Origin: Actinomadura cremea
Lineage (GTDB): Bacteria; Actinomycetota; Actinomycetes; Streptosporangiales; Streptosporangiaceae
Assembly: GCF_014648495.1 (NCBI RefSeq)
Contig: NZ_BMRF01000031.1
Span: forward strand, 1-64,000
Reading direction: 5' to 3'
DNA length: 64,000 bases
In this document: positions 1 to 9,756 of the stretch, piece by piece
Layout of the letters: every line of letters starts with the position of its first letter
Position numbering within the stretch: the stretch's first letter is position 1
Translations under genes and position numbers: made by a program
The notes under the pieces: model-generated
What the model saw: only the letters and a program-made list of their open reading frames with translations
What the model was told of the DNA's origin: nothing
The model's database searches: none

Positions 1-1107
1 CACGTCACGACGACATGCCACTTGACCTGGTCAAACTCGTACACCACCTCCGTGGACGCAACCGAGACCACCGATCCGTTGCCGTACATCCGGCCCATGC
101 TCGCTGCCGTGCTTGGTGTTTCTCTGCAGGAGTTGGACGGCCTGCTCGGTGGCGGAGACTCGGACCAGGTGGAGCGCTCGCAGCGTCTGAAACAGGCGTT
201 TGGTGATCCGGCCGGAGTTGATCTCGTTGATGTGGCGCACCTGCGGCAACGGATTCAGGCGCTCGTTGCCGAATACGATCGGACGCCTTCGGTGCTCCTT
301 CTGGCGGCGGCTGGCCAATGTCATGGCCAGGTCACCTATCTCCGGCGTAACGCTGCGGCGCGGTTGGTGCGGCACGATTTGGCGGTGGTCGAAGCTGAGT
401 CCGCGACTCTTATGGGGCAACTCGTTTGGGACGTGTCGCAGCGCCGTGACCACGTGACGGCATCGCGCTACTTTGATGACGCGATTGCTGCTGCACGTTA
501 CGTCCGGGACGGCTTCGGTGAGGCTCATGCACAACTCCGCAAGAGTTACATCGCGCTCTACGGGACGCGGACACCGAGTAACGGACTCGCGCTGGCGAAG
601 GCGGCGGCTCGTGCAGCCGCTCCGCACAGTCGGGCGCTGGCGGGCATCGCACTGATGCACGTCGGTGAGGCGCACGCGATGCTCCAGGACGAACGTGGCT
701 GCGATGAGTCCCTTGCTGTCGCTCGTGAGCACTTCGCCGACGTGGACGACGATGATCCGGCCGCCGAGTACTTCACGCCGGGAGACTTCGCTCGGATGAC
801 AGGCTCTTGCCATCTCTTTCTTGGGCGGACGCGCTGTGCGGTCGATGACCTGAGATCCGCTGCCGAGGGAGAGAAGAAGGCGGACGCCATCGTCCTCGGC
901 AACCTCAGCCTTGCCTGCCTGCGCCTGCGTCGGCTGGAAGAGGCCATGGAAGCACTTCACCGCGCTATCGGCGTGGTGGAGGAGACGCGTGGCGGTGGCG
1001 GGTTGAATCTCGTGTTTGCCGTCGGTCGTGAACTACGGCCCTGGCGGCGGGAGCCGGTGGTTGAGGAGGCTGCTGATCGGCTGTTCGCCTTGATGTCGGT
1101 GGTGTAG
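1..1107 (+). CDS. XRE-type regulator-like protein with TPR region (5' end cut)
   Basis: The frame is open to base 1, so the true start is probably outside the window; the first start codon inside is TTG at 22. The segment TTDPLPYIRPMLAAVLGVS resembles the end of an XRE helix-turn-helix domain as seen in actinomycete regulators of the HTH-plus-TPR type. The rest (about 300 residues) is alpha-helical and Ala/Leu-rich, with helix pairs such as ALAGIALMHVGEAHAML and AIVLGNLSLACLRLRRLEEA that look like tetratricopeptide repeats. The helix-turn-helix itself is not convincingly visible in the window. The next gene, a cyclo-ligase-family protein, starts 18 bases later on the same strand, so the two are probably cotranscribed. 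It lies in the presumed mobile region, where synonymous positions are less GC-rich than in the core genes. The DNA target is unknown. Confidence 0.6.
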   Translation, partial: HVTTTCHLTWSNSYTTSVDATETTDPLPYIRPMLAAVLGVSLQELDGLLGGGDSDQVERSQRLKQAFGDPAGVDLVDVAHLRQRIQALVAEYDRTPSVLLLAAAGQCHGQVTYLRRNAAARLVRHDLAVVEAESATLMGQLVWDVSQRRDHVTASRYFDDAIAAARYVRDGFGEAHAQLRKSYIALYGTRTPSNGLALAKAAARAAAPHSRALAGIALMHVGEAHAMLQDERGCDESLAVAREHFADVDDDDPAAEYFTPGDFARMTGSCHLFLGRTRCAVDDLRSAAEGEKKADAIVLGNLSLACLRLRRLEEAMEALHRAIGVVEETRGGGGLNLVFAVGRELRPWRREPVVEEAADRLFALMSVV

Positions 1108-1125
1108 AGGCGTACGACTTCGATC

Positions 1126-1842
1126 ATGGGACTCGATCAAGCCAAGCGGGAAGCTCGCGACCACGTCTGGGATCTCCTGGAACGAGAGGAGGCCGTCCGG
1201 CGGCGTGGCGTGCACGGTCACATTCCTGACTTCGTCGGGTCGGAAGTTGCAGCGGATCGGTTGGCCGAGTTGCCTGCATGGGCGGTGGCTGAGGTCCTGA
1301 AGTCCAACCCCGATCGAGCGCAGCTACCTGTCCGGACTCGCGCTCTGGAGGGGGGCAAGCTCGTCTACATGGCTGTGCCTCGGCTTGCGGAGGAGTTGCC
1401 CTTCTACGAGCTCGACCCCGCTGACTTGGCTGTCTCTGCGTCGAAGGCGGCCACTGGGACCGTCGCCAAGGACATCGCGCCGATGGTTGGTCTGGAGCAG
1501 ATGCGGCCGATCGACATGGTGCTGTGTGGGACTGTGGCCGTTGATCGTGAGGGGAGGCGCCTCGGCAAGGGGGCGGGCTACTCCGACATCGAGTTCGCTC
1601 TGGCCCAGGAGGCCCGGCTTATCAGCGCCGACACGGTCATCGTCACGACCGTCCATCAGCTTCAGGTTGTGGACGACGTGCTGCCCGAGGACGAACACGA
1701 CTTCCGCGTGGACTACATCGTCACGCCTGAGGAGACCATCGCCTGCCCCGGAGGCCATCGCCCCGAGGGGTTGATCTGGGAGAGCCTCACATCAGCGAAG
1801 ATCGCGGCGATTCCAGTGCTTTCTGCTCGTGCTGGAAAATAA
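1126..1842 (+). CDS. 5-formyltetrahydrofolate cyclo-ligase family protein
   Basis: This 238-residue protein belongs to the MTHFS/5-FTHF cyclo-ligase family, whose members convert 5-formyl-THF to 5,10-methenyl-THF with ATP. The signature GKGAGYSDIE sits near residue 150 and matches the family's GxGxGYYD phosphate-binding loop, preceded by the DMVLCGTVAVDREGRRL strand. An N-terminal helical part contains KREARDHVWDLLE, with basic residues where the family binds ATP and substrate. It is slightly longer than the usual 190-210 residues. It follows the TPR regulator by 18 bases with no strong ribosome-binding site, suggesting coupling. Its place on a mobile element rather than beside folate genes makes a housekeeping role uncertain. 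Family assignment is good; the true substrate is not known. Confidence 0.82.
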   Translation: MGLDQAKREARDHVWDLLEREEAVRRRGVHGHIPDFVGSEVAADRLAELPAWAVAEVLKSNPDRAQLPVRTRALEGGKLVYMAVPRLAEELPFYELDPADLAVSASKAATGTVAKDIAPMVGLEQMRPIDMVLCGTVAVDREGRRLGKGAGYSDIEFALAQEARLISADTVIVTTVHQLQVVDDVLPEDEHDFRVDYIVTPEETIACPGGHRPEGLIWESLTSAKIAAIPVLSARAGK

Positions 1843-1934
1843 GGGCGGGACATGATGAGCGTACAGAGTGGCAGACGCTGATAGTCGATGGCTGTCATTG
1901 TTATTCCTGGGCTATGTAGGTTGCTGTGCTGGCG

Positions 1935-2044
1935 TTCCTCGTTGAGGAAAAGACGGGGTGCAAGATAGCCGGTAGGGCGCTACCTATTGTGGATAACTTC
2001 CGCTGGCGGGACCACAATGTTCGGCGCGGACCGGGCGCGGTCCG
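1935..2044 (+). other. Candidate origin of transfer (oriT) upstream of mobC/relaxase
   Basis: The 266-base gap before mobC contains three inverted repeats within 110 bases: TTCCTC/GAGGAA (1935-1940 and 1944-1949), GGTAG/CTACC (1971-1975 and 1980-1984, flanked by ATAG and TAT), and CGGACC/GGTCCG (2027-2032 and 2039-2044). oriT sites of mobilisable elements usually lie just upstream of the mobC-relaxase pair and carry such repeats next to the nick site. No nic consensus could be recognised, so this is inference from position and structure. Confidence 0.4.
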
Positions 2045-2108
2045 GGTTGGGTGAGGCTGGTGGAGGTGCGGTACGTCAGCAAGCGGGGGAACAGGCAGGT
2101 CGGAACCG

Positions 2109-2489
2109 TTGCGGCGGCGTCCGCGGCTTGATGGCGGGCGGCGTCGAGCCAAGGAACTGAGAATTCGTGTCAGTGACGAGGAGTATCAGGAAATTCGCGA
2201 AGCGGCCGCCGATGCTGGGATGGCGTGCAGTGCTTTCGTGGTCAAGACTGTTCGGACGGCGATTCAGGAGAGGCGTCCAGTTGATGGGACGCTCGTTGCT
2301 CTCCACGGGGAGTTGAGGAACGCCAGCCGACAGGTAAACGCGGTCGGTGTCAATCTGAACCAGTTGGCGCGATACGCCAATGCGCGTGGGGACCTCCCGG
2401 ACTCGTTGCCTTGGTTGGCCGAGTACTGCTTCCGGGTGGTGCGTCGGGCTGAAGCCGTCGTCGTCCTGCTTGGCAGGCGTCTTCCTTGA
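2109..2489 (+). CDS. MobC-like mobilisation accessory protein
   Basis: This 126-residue basic protein has an N-terminal ribbon-helix-helix-like segment (RIRVSDEEYQEIREAAADAGM) followed by the characteristic MobC region ELRNASRQVNAVGVNLNQLARYAN around residues 70-95. MobC proteins bind oriT and help the relaxase open the nick site. The listed start is TTG. The frame is open further upstream without a better start, so the N-terminus is uncertain. The last four bases overlap the TTG start of the relaxase (TTGA), which implies translational coupling. It belongs to the mobilisation module of the element ending at tRNA-Gly. Confidence 0.78.
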   Translation: MRRRPRLDGGRRRAKELRIRVSDEEYQEIREAAADAGMACSAFVVKTVRTAIQERRPVDGTLVALHGELRNASRQVNAVGVNLNQLARYANARGDLPDSLPWLAEYCFRVVRRAEAVVVLLGRRLP

Positions 2490-4024
2490 TCGCGAAGGTT
2501 ACGAGGGGCGCCGACGTCGCCAACCTGCTCCGGTACTTGTATGGGCCTGGTCGGCGGAACGAGCACGTGAACCCGCACATTGTTGGTGGATACCGGCACC
2601 CGGCCGCTCTGGAAGCGGGTCGGCAGCCCGATGGTCGGTACGACCTGCGTGCGTTGACCGATGTGCTCAGGTCTCCGCTGGAGACGCTTCGTCGTAGTCC
2701 GCCGGGGAAGCCGGTCTGGCAGTGCTCGCTGCGGACTGCGCCTGCTGACCGGGTGCTGTCGGACGACGAGTGGGCGGAAGCCGCTGAGGAGTTGATGCAT
2801 CAGACTGGGATCGCGCCACGGGGTGATCCGGACGCGTGCAGGTGGATTGCCGTCCGGCACGCCGATGACCACGTCCATGTTGTTGCCATGCTCGCCCGTG
2901 AAGACGGTCGAAGGCCGGACGTCACGAGGGACTACCTCAAGGCTCGGAAGGCGTGTCGGGTCTTGGAGGAGCGGTGGGGACTCCACCGGACGGCCCCGGC
3001 GGACCGGACGGCGGCGCCGAGACCGACGAGGCCGGAGCTTGAGCGCGCGCGGCGGACCGGTGCGCGGGAGCCGACGCGTTGCGCGTTGCGGCGTCGGGTG
3101 GCGGCCGTTGCCGCTTCAGCCGGTGGCGAGGAGGCGTTCTTTGCCGGGCTGCGCGAGCGTGGCCTACTGGTGAGGCTGCGCTTCAGCGTCCGGACGCCGG
3201 GGGAGATCACCGGGTTCGCGGTTGCGGATCCGAGCTACACGAATGCTGAGAAGGCTCCGATCTACTTCTCCGGGGGCAAGCTTGCTGCCGACCTCACGTT
3301 GCCGAAGCTACGGCTTCGGTGGGGCGGCGCGAGCGCGGATGTGCCGTCTGCCCACAGGACGGCGAGGATGCGGCGCTCCGTCGTCGGCTTCGACGAACGG
3401 AACCAGGCTTACCGGGAGGCCGCCCGAGCGGCGGCGACGGCTGCCCGGCACATGCGCCAGACCAATGACCCGCGTGTGCGTGCCGACATTGCGGCGTCGG
3501 CGTGCGATGTCCTGCACGTGGCGGCGGACATCACCGGCAACCGCGAGCTTGCCGAAGTCGCGGATGTCTACGCCCGCGCTGCGCGAGAGCCGTTCGGGCG
3601 TCCGCCGGTGGCCACCCAGCCCGGCAACGGTCTGAGGGCTGCTGCGCGGCTCGTCGCCGCCGTCAACATCGGTATAGGAGATCGGCGCGATCGGAGGCGG
3701 GACCTCACGGTGGAGTTGCTGTTCCTGGTCGCCAATCTGCTGGACGTCATGGATCAGCTTGCTGCTCACCGCGAGGCCCAGGGACGGGCGGCCCAGGCTG
3801 AGGCGGCGAGACGGGCGTCCGAGCGGCTTCGCGTTGCGGAGCGGGGTGCCTCGTCGTCGCGGGTACGGCCGACGCCGCCCAACGTCGCCGAGGTGCAACA
3901 CGCTGGACGCCTTGCAGCCGAGGCGTTCCCGGTGCCGTTGGCCGATGGGTTGCGGCACATCGCGGCGAGACCGTCCAGCCCCGTTCCTCAACGGTCTCAG
4001 ACTCGTCGTGGACCCAAGCCGTGA
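2486..4024 (+). CDS. Relaxase/mobilisation nuclease
   Basis: This 512-residue protein starts MIAKVTRGADVANLLRYLYG, the usual beginning of actinomycete mobilisation relaxases, and contains the metal-binding histidine motif HADDHVHVVAML near residue 130 (the family's HxDxxHxH-type motif III). Relaxases nick oriT, bind the 5' end covalently and guide single-strand transfer. A candidate nucleophile is the N-terminal Tyr17 or Tyr19 (LLRYLYG), which is inference. The C-terminal half is Arg/Ala-rich, helical and of unknown role. It is translated from TTG overlapping mobC. No coupling protein, FtsK-type translocase or type IV secretion gene is present in the window, so the element is mobilisable rather than clearly self-transmissible. 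Confidence 0.85.
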   Translation: MIAKVTRGADVANLLRYLYGPGRRNEHVNPHIVGGYRHPAALEAGRQPDGRYDLRALTDVLRSPLETLRRSPPGKPVWQCSLRTAPADRVLSDDEWAEAAEELMHQTGIAPRGDPDACRWIAVRHADDHVHVVAMLAREDGRRPDVTRDYLKARKACRVLEERWGLHRTAPADRTAAPRPTRPELERARRTGAREPTRCALRRRVAAVAASAGGEEAFFAGLRERGLLVRLRFSVRTPGEITGFAVADPSYTNAEKAPIYFSGGKLAADLTLPKLRLRWGGASADVPSAHRTARMRRSVVGFDERNQAYREAARAAATAARHMRQTNDPRVRADIAASACDVLHVAADITGNRELAEVADVYARAAREPFGRPPVATQPGNGLRAAARLVAAVNIGIGDRRDRRRDLTVELLFLVANLLDVMDQLAAHREAQGRAAQAEAARRASERLRVAERGASSSRVRPTPPNVAEVQHAGRLAAEAFPVPLADGLRHIAARPSSPVPQRSQTRRGPKP

Positions 4025-4219
4025 CCATCCGGAGGTAGACGCGCCGTTGCGTGCGGGGTGATGGAGTAAAGATCACTGTGCAGGCACAATGACAGAGCGT
4101 AAGCAAGGTCAAAGAGTGCCAAGTGACTGCGCCTGGCGCTCCCGGAAAGAGAGGACGACCCGTGACTGCACCTGACCCTGCCCGAGATGCAGGAAGACGA
4201 AGCCGCAAGGAGCGTGCAC

Positions 4220-4732
4220 ATGACCCATGCCGACAATCGCCGGGAACCTGTCGTCCCGGATGACGCCGCGACCGAGCAGGCCGCCGACGACCTGTGCGAG
4301 GCCGCCAGGACCCTCAACCACGTCACCGCAGAGCCGACGGGGCTGGCCGGGCCGGCGACCGTCTACGGGGTGATGGGGGCCATCGCCACTGTCGCCTCTA
4401 GATTCGACCAGACCCTTCAGCAGCTCGACCGGTTCCTCTCTCGCGAACATCGAGAGCACCGGCTCGCTCACGACCACGGCGCCCTGGGGGAGGTGATGGA
4501 CGCTTACGGTCGTGCGACTCTCCACGCCCGTCATCTGACCTCTGGGCTCAGTGAAGCAGCCCGGCAAGCCCAGGAGTCGATCAACTACGTGCACGGGATT
4601 ACGCCGTCGGAGGACGCCGGGCCGCCCATATCGCGTGAGGTGGCGCCGGAGCCGGACGCCGCACCACGGGTGACGCGGCGCTGTCGGGGCGCACGTCTGA
4701 AGCGGTTCCACGGGCGCGGGAAGGGGGCCTGA
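4220..4732 (+). CDS. Hypothetical protein of the mobile element
   Basis: I do not recognise the family. ATG 4220 is preferred to an in-frame ATG 33 bases upstream because AAGGAG lies at 4207-4212 with a 7-base spacer. The product has 170 residues and is mostly helical and acidic in the middle (about residues 20-130), with a basic Arg-rich end (RRCRGARLKRFHGRGKGA). It has no signal peptide or membrane segment. It lies between the relaxase and the excisionase-like gene, so it probably belongs to element biology. A second possible small reading frame (GTG 4162, 33 codons, with GAGAGG upstream) overlaps its start and may be a leader peptide. Confidence 0.6.
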   Translation: MTHADNRREPVVPDDAATEQAADDLCEAARTLNHVTAEPTGLAGPATVYGVMGAIATVASRFDQTLQQLDRFLSREHREHRLAHDHGALGEVMDAYGRATLHARHLTSGLSEAARQAQESINYVHGITPSEDAGPPISREVAPEPDAAPRVTRRCRGARLKRFHGRGKGA

Positions 4733-4737
4733 GCCGC

Positions 4738-4944
4738 ATGGAACTGATGAGCCGCGAAGAACTCCTCGCCCTGCCGACCACGACGAACGTCGAGACGGCG
4801 GCACGGGCGCTGGGGCTGGGACGCACGCGCGCCTACGAGCTGGCGCGTCTGGGGGAGTTCCCCTGCAAGGTGATCCGCATCGGGGTCAGCTACCGCGTGG
4901 TGACGGCCGATCTGCGGCGCCTGCTCGGGATCGAGGTGAGCTGA
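4738..4944 (+). CDS. Excisionase-like helix-turn-helix protein
   Basis: This 68-residue protein has a MerR/Xis-type winged helix-turn-helix: TNVETAARALGLGRTRAYELARLGEFPCKVIRIGVSYRV matches the helix_turn_helix_17 pattern of actinomycete excisionases (AARALGLGRTRAYELA as recognition part, then the wing). Such proteins bend attachment-site DNA and direct the integrase towards excision. It starts 5 bases after the preceding stop. In actinomycete integrative elements xis is normally followed directly by int and then the tRNA attachment site. Here only 236 bases separate its stop from the tRNA-Gly 3' end and no integrase reading frame is present. Confidence 0.78.
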   Translation: MELMSREELLALPTTTNVETAARALGLGRTRAYELARLGEFPCKVIRIGVSYRVVTADLRRLLGIEVS

Positions 4945-4961
4945 CAAGCCGTCCGCTGACT

Positions 4962-4993
4962 GAAGGTCCGGTTCCCGTGGGGGCCGGACCTTC
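4962..4993 (+). terminator. Hairpin terminator after xis
   Basis: A perfect 10-base-pair stem, GAAGGTCCGG (4962-4971) with CCGGACCTTC (4984-4993), lies 18 bases after the xis stop codon. There is no U-run, as is usual for actinomycete terminators. Confidence 0.6.
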
Positions 4994-5106
4994 GGTGTTG
5001 GGGGCGAGTGCTTCCTGGTCGTGTTGATCTTTGCCGCGAGCGGGCGGCGTGTGATCTTGAAGGGTTGGAGATGAACCAGGATGTCGCTCTGGTGTGCTCG
5101 ATCCCA

Positions 5107-5127
5107 GTGACAAATGGGTGACAAATG
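5107..5127 (+). repeat. Two direct copies of GTGACAAATG near the presumed attachment site
   Basis: GTGACAAATG occurs at 5107-5116 and 5118-5127, one helical turn apart, about 55 bases from the tRNA-Gly 3' end. Spacing and place fit arm-type integrase or Xis binding sites. This is inference. Confidence 0.45.
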
Positions 5128-5183
5128 ATCTTGGAGACCTTGATCGCGACCCCTAAAAGGGCCTCTGACCTGCGAAAACGTGG

Positions 5184-5254
5184 AGCGGGCGACGGGAATC
5201 GAACCCGCGTAGCCAGTTTGGAAGACTGGGGCTCTACCATTGAGCTACGCCCGC
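5184..5254 (-). tRNA. tRNA-Gly (anticodon UCC)
   Basis: Read on the minus strand the gene folds as a 71-base cloverleaf with acceptor GCGGGCG/CGCCCGC, D-arm GCTC/GAGC, anticodon stem CCAGT/ACTGG, loop CTTCCAA (anticodon TCC) and T-arm CGGGT TCGATTC CCGTC. A genomic CCA follows (5183-5181). A TACGCT -10-like box lies at 5302-5297. The 3' end faces the mobile-element genes, the usual geometry for tRNA-targeted integration. Confidence 0.95.
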
Positions 5255-5393
5255 GCGGCGCCGGGAGGGCCTGGGCGGTCCTCGTGCGCCTTCCGTAGCG
5301 TACAGGGTTTCGTGGGCGGTCGTGCTCCGCGGTCGGCGGGCGGGGGCGATCGGGACTAGACTTCCGGCAGCACCGCGCTCGCGCGCCGGTGTG

Positions 5394-5467
5394 CGGGCTG
5401 TAGCGCAGCTTGGTAGCGCACTGGCTTTGGGTGCCAGGGGTCGTGGGTTCGAATCCCGCCAGCCCGA
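5394..5467 (+). tRNA. tRNA-Pro (anticodon UGG)
   Basis: This is a 74-base cloverleaf with acceptor CGGGCTG/CAGCCCG, anticodon stem CTGGC/GCCAG, loop TTTGGGT (anticodon TGG) and T-loop TTCGAAT. No CCA is encoded (CCG follows). A TAGACT -10-like box at 5357-5362 may drive it. It is divergent from tRNA-Gly. Confidence 0.95.
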
Positions 5468-5529
5468 CCGTCGATAGTTACGTGGTCTCGCGGGCATATC
5501 CCCCGGACGGTACGTCCGGAGGGGGAGAC

Positions 5530-6544
5530 ATGAGGGCGGTTCAGTATCGCGAGGTCGGCGGTTCGCCGGAGGTCGTGAGCGTGCCGGATCCGGAGCCGGG
5601 GCCCGGTGAGGTCCTGCTGAAGGTGTCGGCGGCCGGCGTGTGCCACTCGGACATCGCGGTGATGGGCTGGACGGCCGAGCAGTTGACGTTCGCGCTGCCG
5701 TTGACGCTCGGGCATGAGGGCGCCGGGACGATCGAGGCGGTCGGTGACGGGGTGCGCGGGGTGTCGATCGGGGAGTCGGTCGCGGTGTACGGCCCGTGGG
5801 GGTGCGGCGCGTGCGTCATGTGCTCGCAGGGCAAGGAGAACTACTGCGTGCGGGCCGACGAACTGGGGATCATGCCGCCGGGGCTTGGGGCACCGGGGGC
5901 GATCGCGGAATACCTGTTGGTCGATGATGCAAGGCACCTCGTACCGCTCGGGGATCTGGACCCGGTGACGAACGTTTCGCTGACGGACGCGGGGCTCACG
6001 CCGTACCACGCGATCAAGGGGGCGCTCGCGAAGCTGGTGCCGGGCAGCGCGGCGGTCGTGATCGGGACGGGCGGGCTGGGGCACGTGGCCATCCAGATGC
6101 TGCGGGCGCTCACGCCGGCGACGGTGATCGCGCTCGACGTGTCCGAGGAGAAGCTCGAGCTGGCGCGGACGGTGGGGGCGCACGAGGTGGTGCTGTCGGA
6201 CGAGCGTGCCGCCGACCGGGTCCGCGGGATGACGGGCGGGGTGCAGGCGGTGTTCGACTTCGTGGGGGCGCCGCCGACGGTGGCGACCGCCACGTCGGTG
6301 GCGGCCGCCGAGGCCGAGGTGGTCATCGTGGGGATCGGTGGTGGTGTCGCTCAGGTCGGGTTCGGCGCGATCGCCTTCGACGCGTCGGTGCGGGCCCCCT
6401 ACTGGGGGTCGCGGAGCGAACTGATCGAGGTCCTCGAGCTGGCGAGGGCCGGGGTCGTCGACGTCCATGTGGAGACGTATTCGCTGGACGAGGCGCCGAA
6501 GGCGTACGAGCGCCTGCACGCCGGGAAGGTGAACGGGCGGGCCG

Positions 6545-6564
<20 letters not shown>
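5530..6564 (+). CDS. Zinc-dependent alcohol dehydrogenase (MDR family)
   Basis: This 344-residue medium-chain dehydrogenase should oxidise an alcohol or reduce an aldehyde with NAD(P). Catalytic zinc ligands are visible at Cys38 (GVCHSDI) and in GHEGAG (His62, Glu63). Structural zinc ligands are Cys92, Cys95, Cys98 and Cys106 (GCGACVMCSQGKENYC). The nucleotide fold carries GTGGLGHVAIQML and VVIVGIGGGV. ATG 5530 is chosen because GGAGGGGGAG lies just upstream; an in-frame open stretch upstream runs back through tRNA-Pro and is not coding. The tail of the gene overlaps the end of convergent alaS by 20 bases. The substrate cannot be told from the sequence. Confidence 0.9.
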
Positions 6565-9065
<2,501 letters not shown>

Positions 9066-9079
<14 letters not shown>

Positions 9080-9197
9080 GGAACGGCCTCACGAGGTCGA
9101 TGGGATGACGGCGCACACCGCCGAGCCGGGCCGGGCACGAATGCTCGTTCCCCAGCTCGGCGCGGCTAGCTCGCCGCCCCACCTCGTGAAAGGCCAT
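9066..9197 (-). CDS. Putative 43-residue leader peptide overlapping the alaS start
   Basis: ATG at 9197-9195 is preceded by AGGA with a 6-base spacer, an ideal ribosome-binding site. The frame runs 43 codons to TGA at 9068-9066, overlapping the alaS start codon (9079-9077) out of frame. Ala codons occur at positions 2, 10, 13, 23 and 41, and Arg codons are frequent. Translation would cross both arms of the helix that hides the alaS Shine-Dalgarno sequence. A TACGGT -10-like box at 9233-9228 would give a transcript starting near 9221. The peptide has no recognisable domain, so its value is probably regulatory. Not proven to be translated. Confidence 0.5.
9085..9195 (-). promoter_or_regulatory. 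Structured alaS leader RNA hiding the ribosome-binding site
   Basis: On the alaS strand a long-range helix pairs TCACGAGGT (9189-9181) with ACCTCGTGA (9097-9089), extended by GGCC/GGCC across a 2-base bulge. The 3' arm contains GAGG at 9090-9087, seven bases from the alaS ATG, so the Shine-Dalgarno is sequestered. Inside lie a GCGGC/GCCGC hairpin and a 12-base-pair stem CGCCGAGCTGGG/CCCGGCTCGGCG (one G-U) capped by an ACGA/TCGT mini-stem. The overall shape is a closed multiway junction. Confidence 0.65.
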
Positions 9198-9296
9198 CGG
9201 TCTTCCTGACTCGCGGACGTTCCTTCCACCGTAGCGCGCGACTTCTCTTCCGGCACTCCATTAACGGGTCGCCCGCCGTGGCGCGCGGGTTCTACC

Positions 9297-9752
9297 GTGG
9301 CGTGCGTGTACGTCTATGTGGGTCCGGCCGAATTGTTCGACCGGGTGCATCCCGGCACGGTCGGTGAACCCGTCGGATCCGGGACGGACGTAGAACACCT
9401 TGAGGACGAGCCCTTCACGTACGTCGTCGATCTGGACGGCGTCCTGCGGATCGCGCCCCGGCGCAGCGAGCACGTGGCGTGCGCCGGGGGCCGTCCCGTC
9501 CTGGCCGCGGGCGAGATCGCGTTCGGGGACGGCCGGGTCGTCGAGGTGACGAACCAGTCGACCGGCTACTGCCCCGGCTCGGAGTCGTGGACGGCCGTCG
9601 CCGCCGCCCTCGACCGCGCGGGCCTGGACCGTCCGGACGGGTTCACGGACGTGTTCGTCTTCCGCCACTGCCCGTCCTGCACGGAGCTCAACGTGGTGAA
9701 GGACGGGCATTACGTGTGCGTCTTCTGCGACGCCGACCTCCCGGTGGCCTGA
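9297..9752 (+). CDS. Uncharacterised protein with C-terminal zinc ribbon
   Basis: This 151-residue protein starts at GTG and has no signal peptide. The C-terminus carries two CxxC pairs (HCPSCTELNVVKDGHYVCVFCDADLP), a typical zinc-ribbon arrangement. The middle contains EVTNQSTGYCPGSESW, a segment I believe recurs in uncharacterised actinomycete proteins, without a known function. It is divergent from alaS, its start being about 100 bases from the leader ORF, and its stop lies 5 bases from the convergent HAD gene. No ribosome-binding site is obvious, so the start could be a little downstream. Function unknown; a nucleic-acid or protein-binding ribbon is possible. Confidence 0.7.
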   Translation: MACVYVYVGPAELFDRVHPGTVGEPVGSGTDVEHLEDEPFTYVVDLDGVLRIAPRRSEHVACAGGRPVLAAGEIAFGDGRVVEVTNQSTGYCPGSESWTAVAAALDRAGLDRPDGFTDVFVFRHCPSCTELNVVKDGHYVCVFCDADLPVA

Positions 9753-9756
9753 CGCG

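Noticed and set aside
9198-9215. AGTCAGGAAGACC upstream of alaS resembles the cobalamin-riboswitch B12 box.
   Set aside because: The other conserved B12 riboswitch segments are missing and the motif is at the 5' side of the leader. It is better explained as the Shine-Dalgarno of the leader ORF.
9080-9230. T-box riboswitch controlling alaS.
   Set aside because: No AGGGUGGNACCGCG-type T-box sequence or recognisable specifier stem was found.
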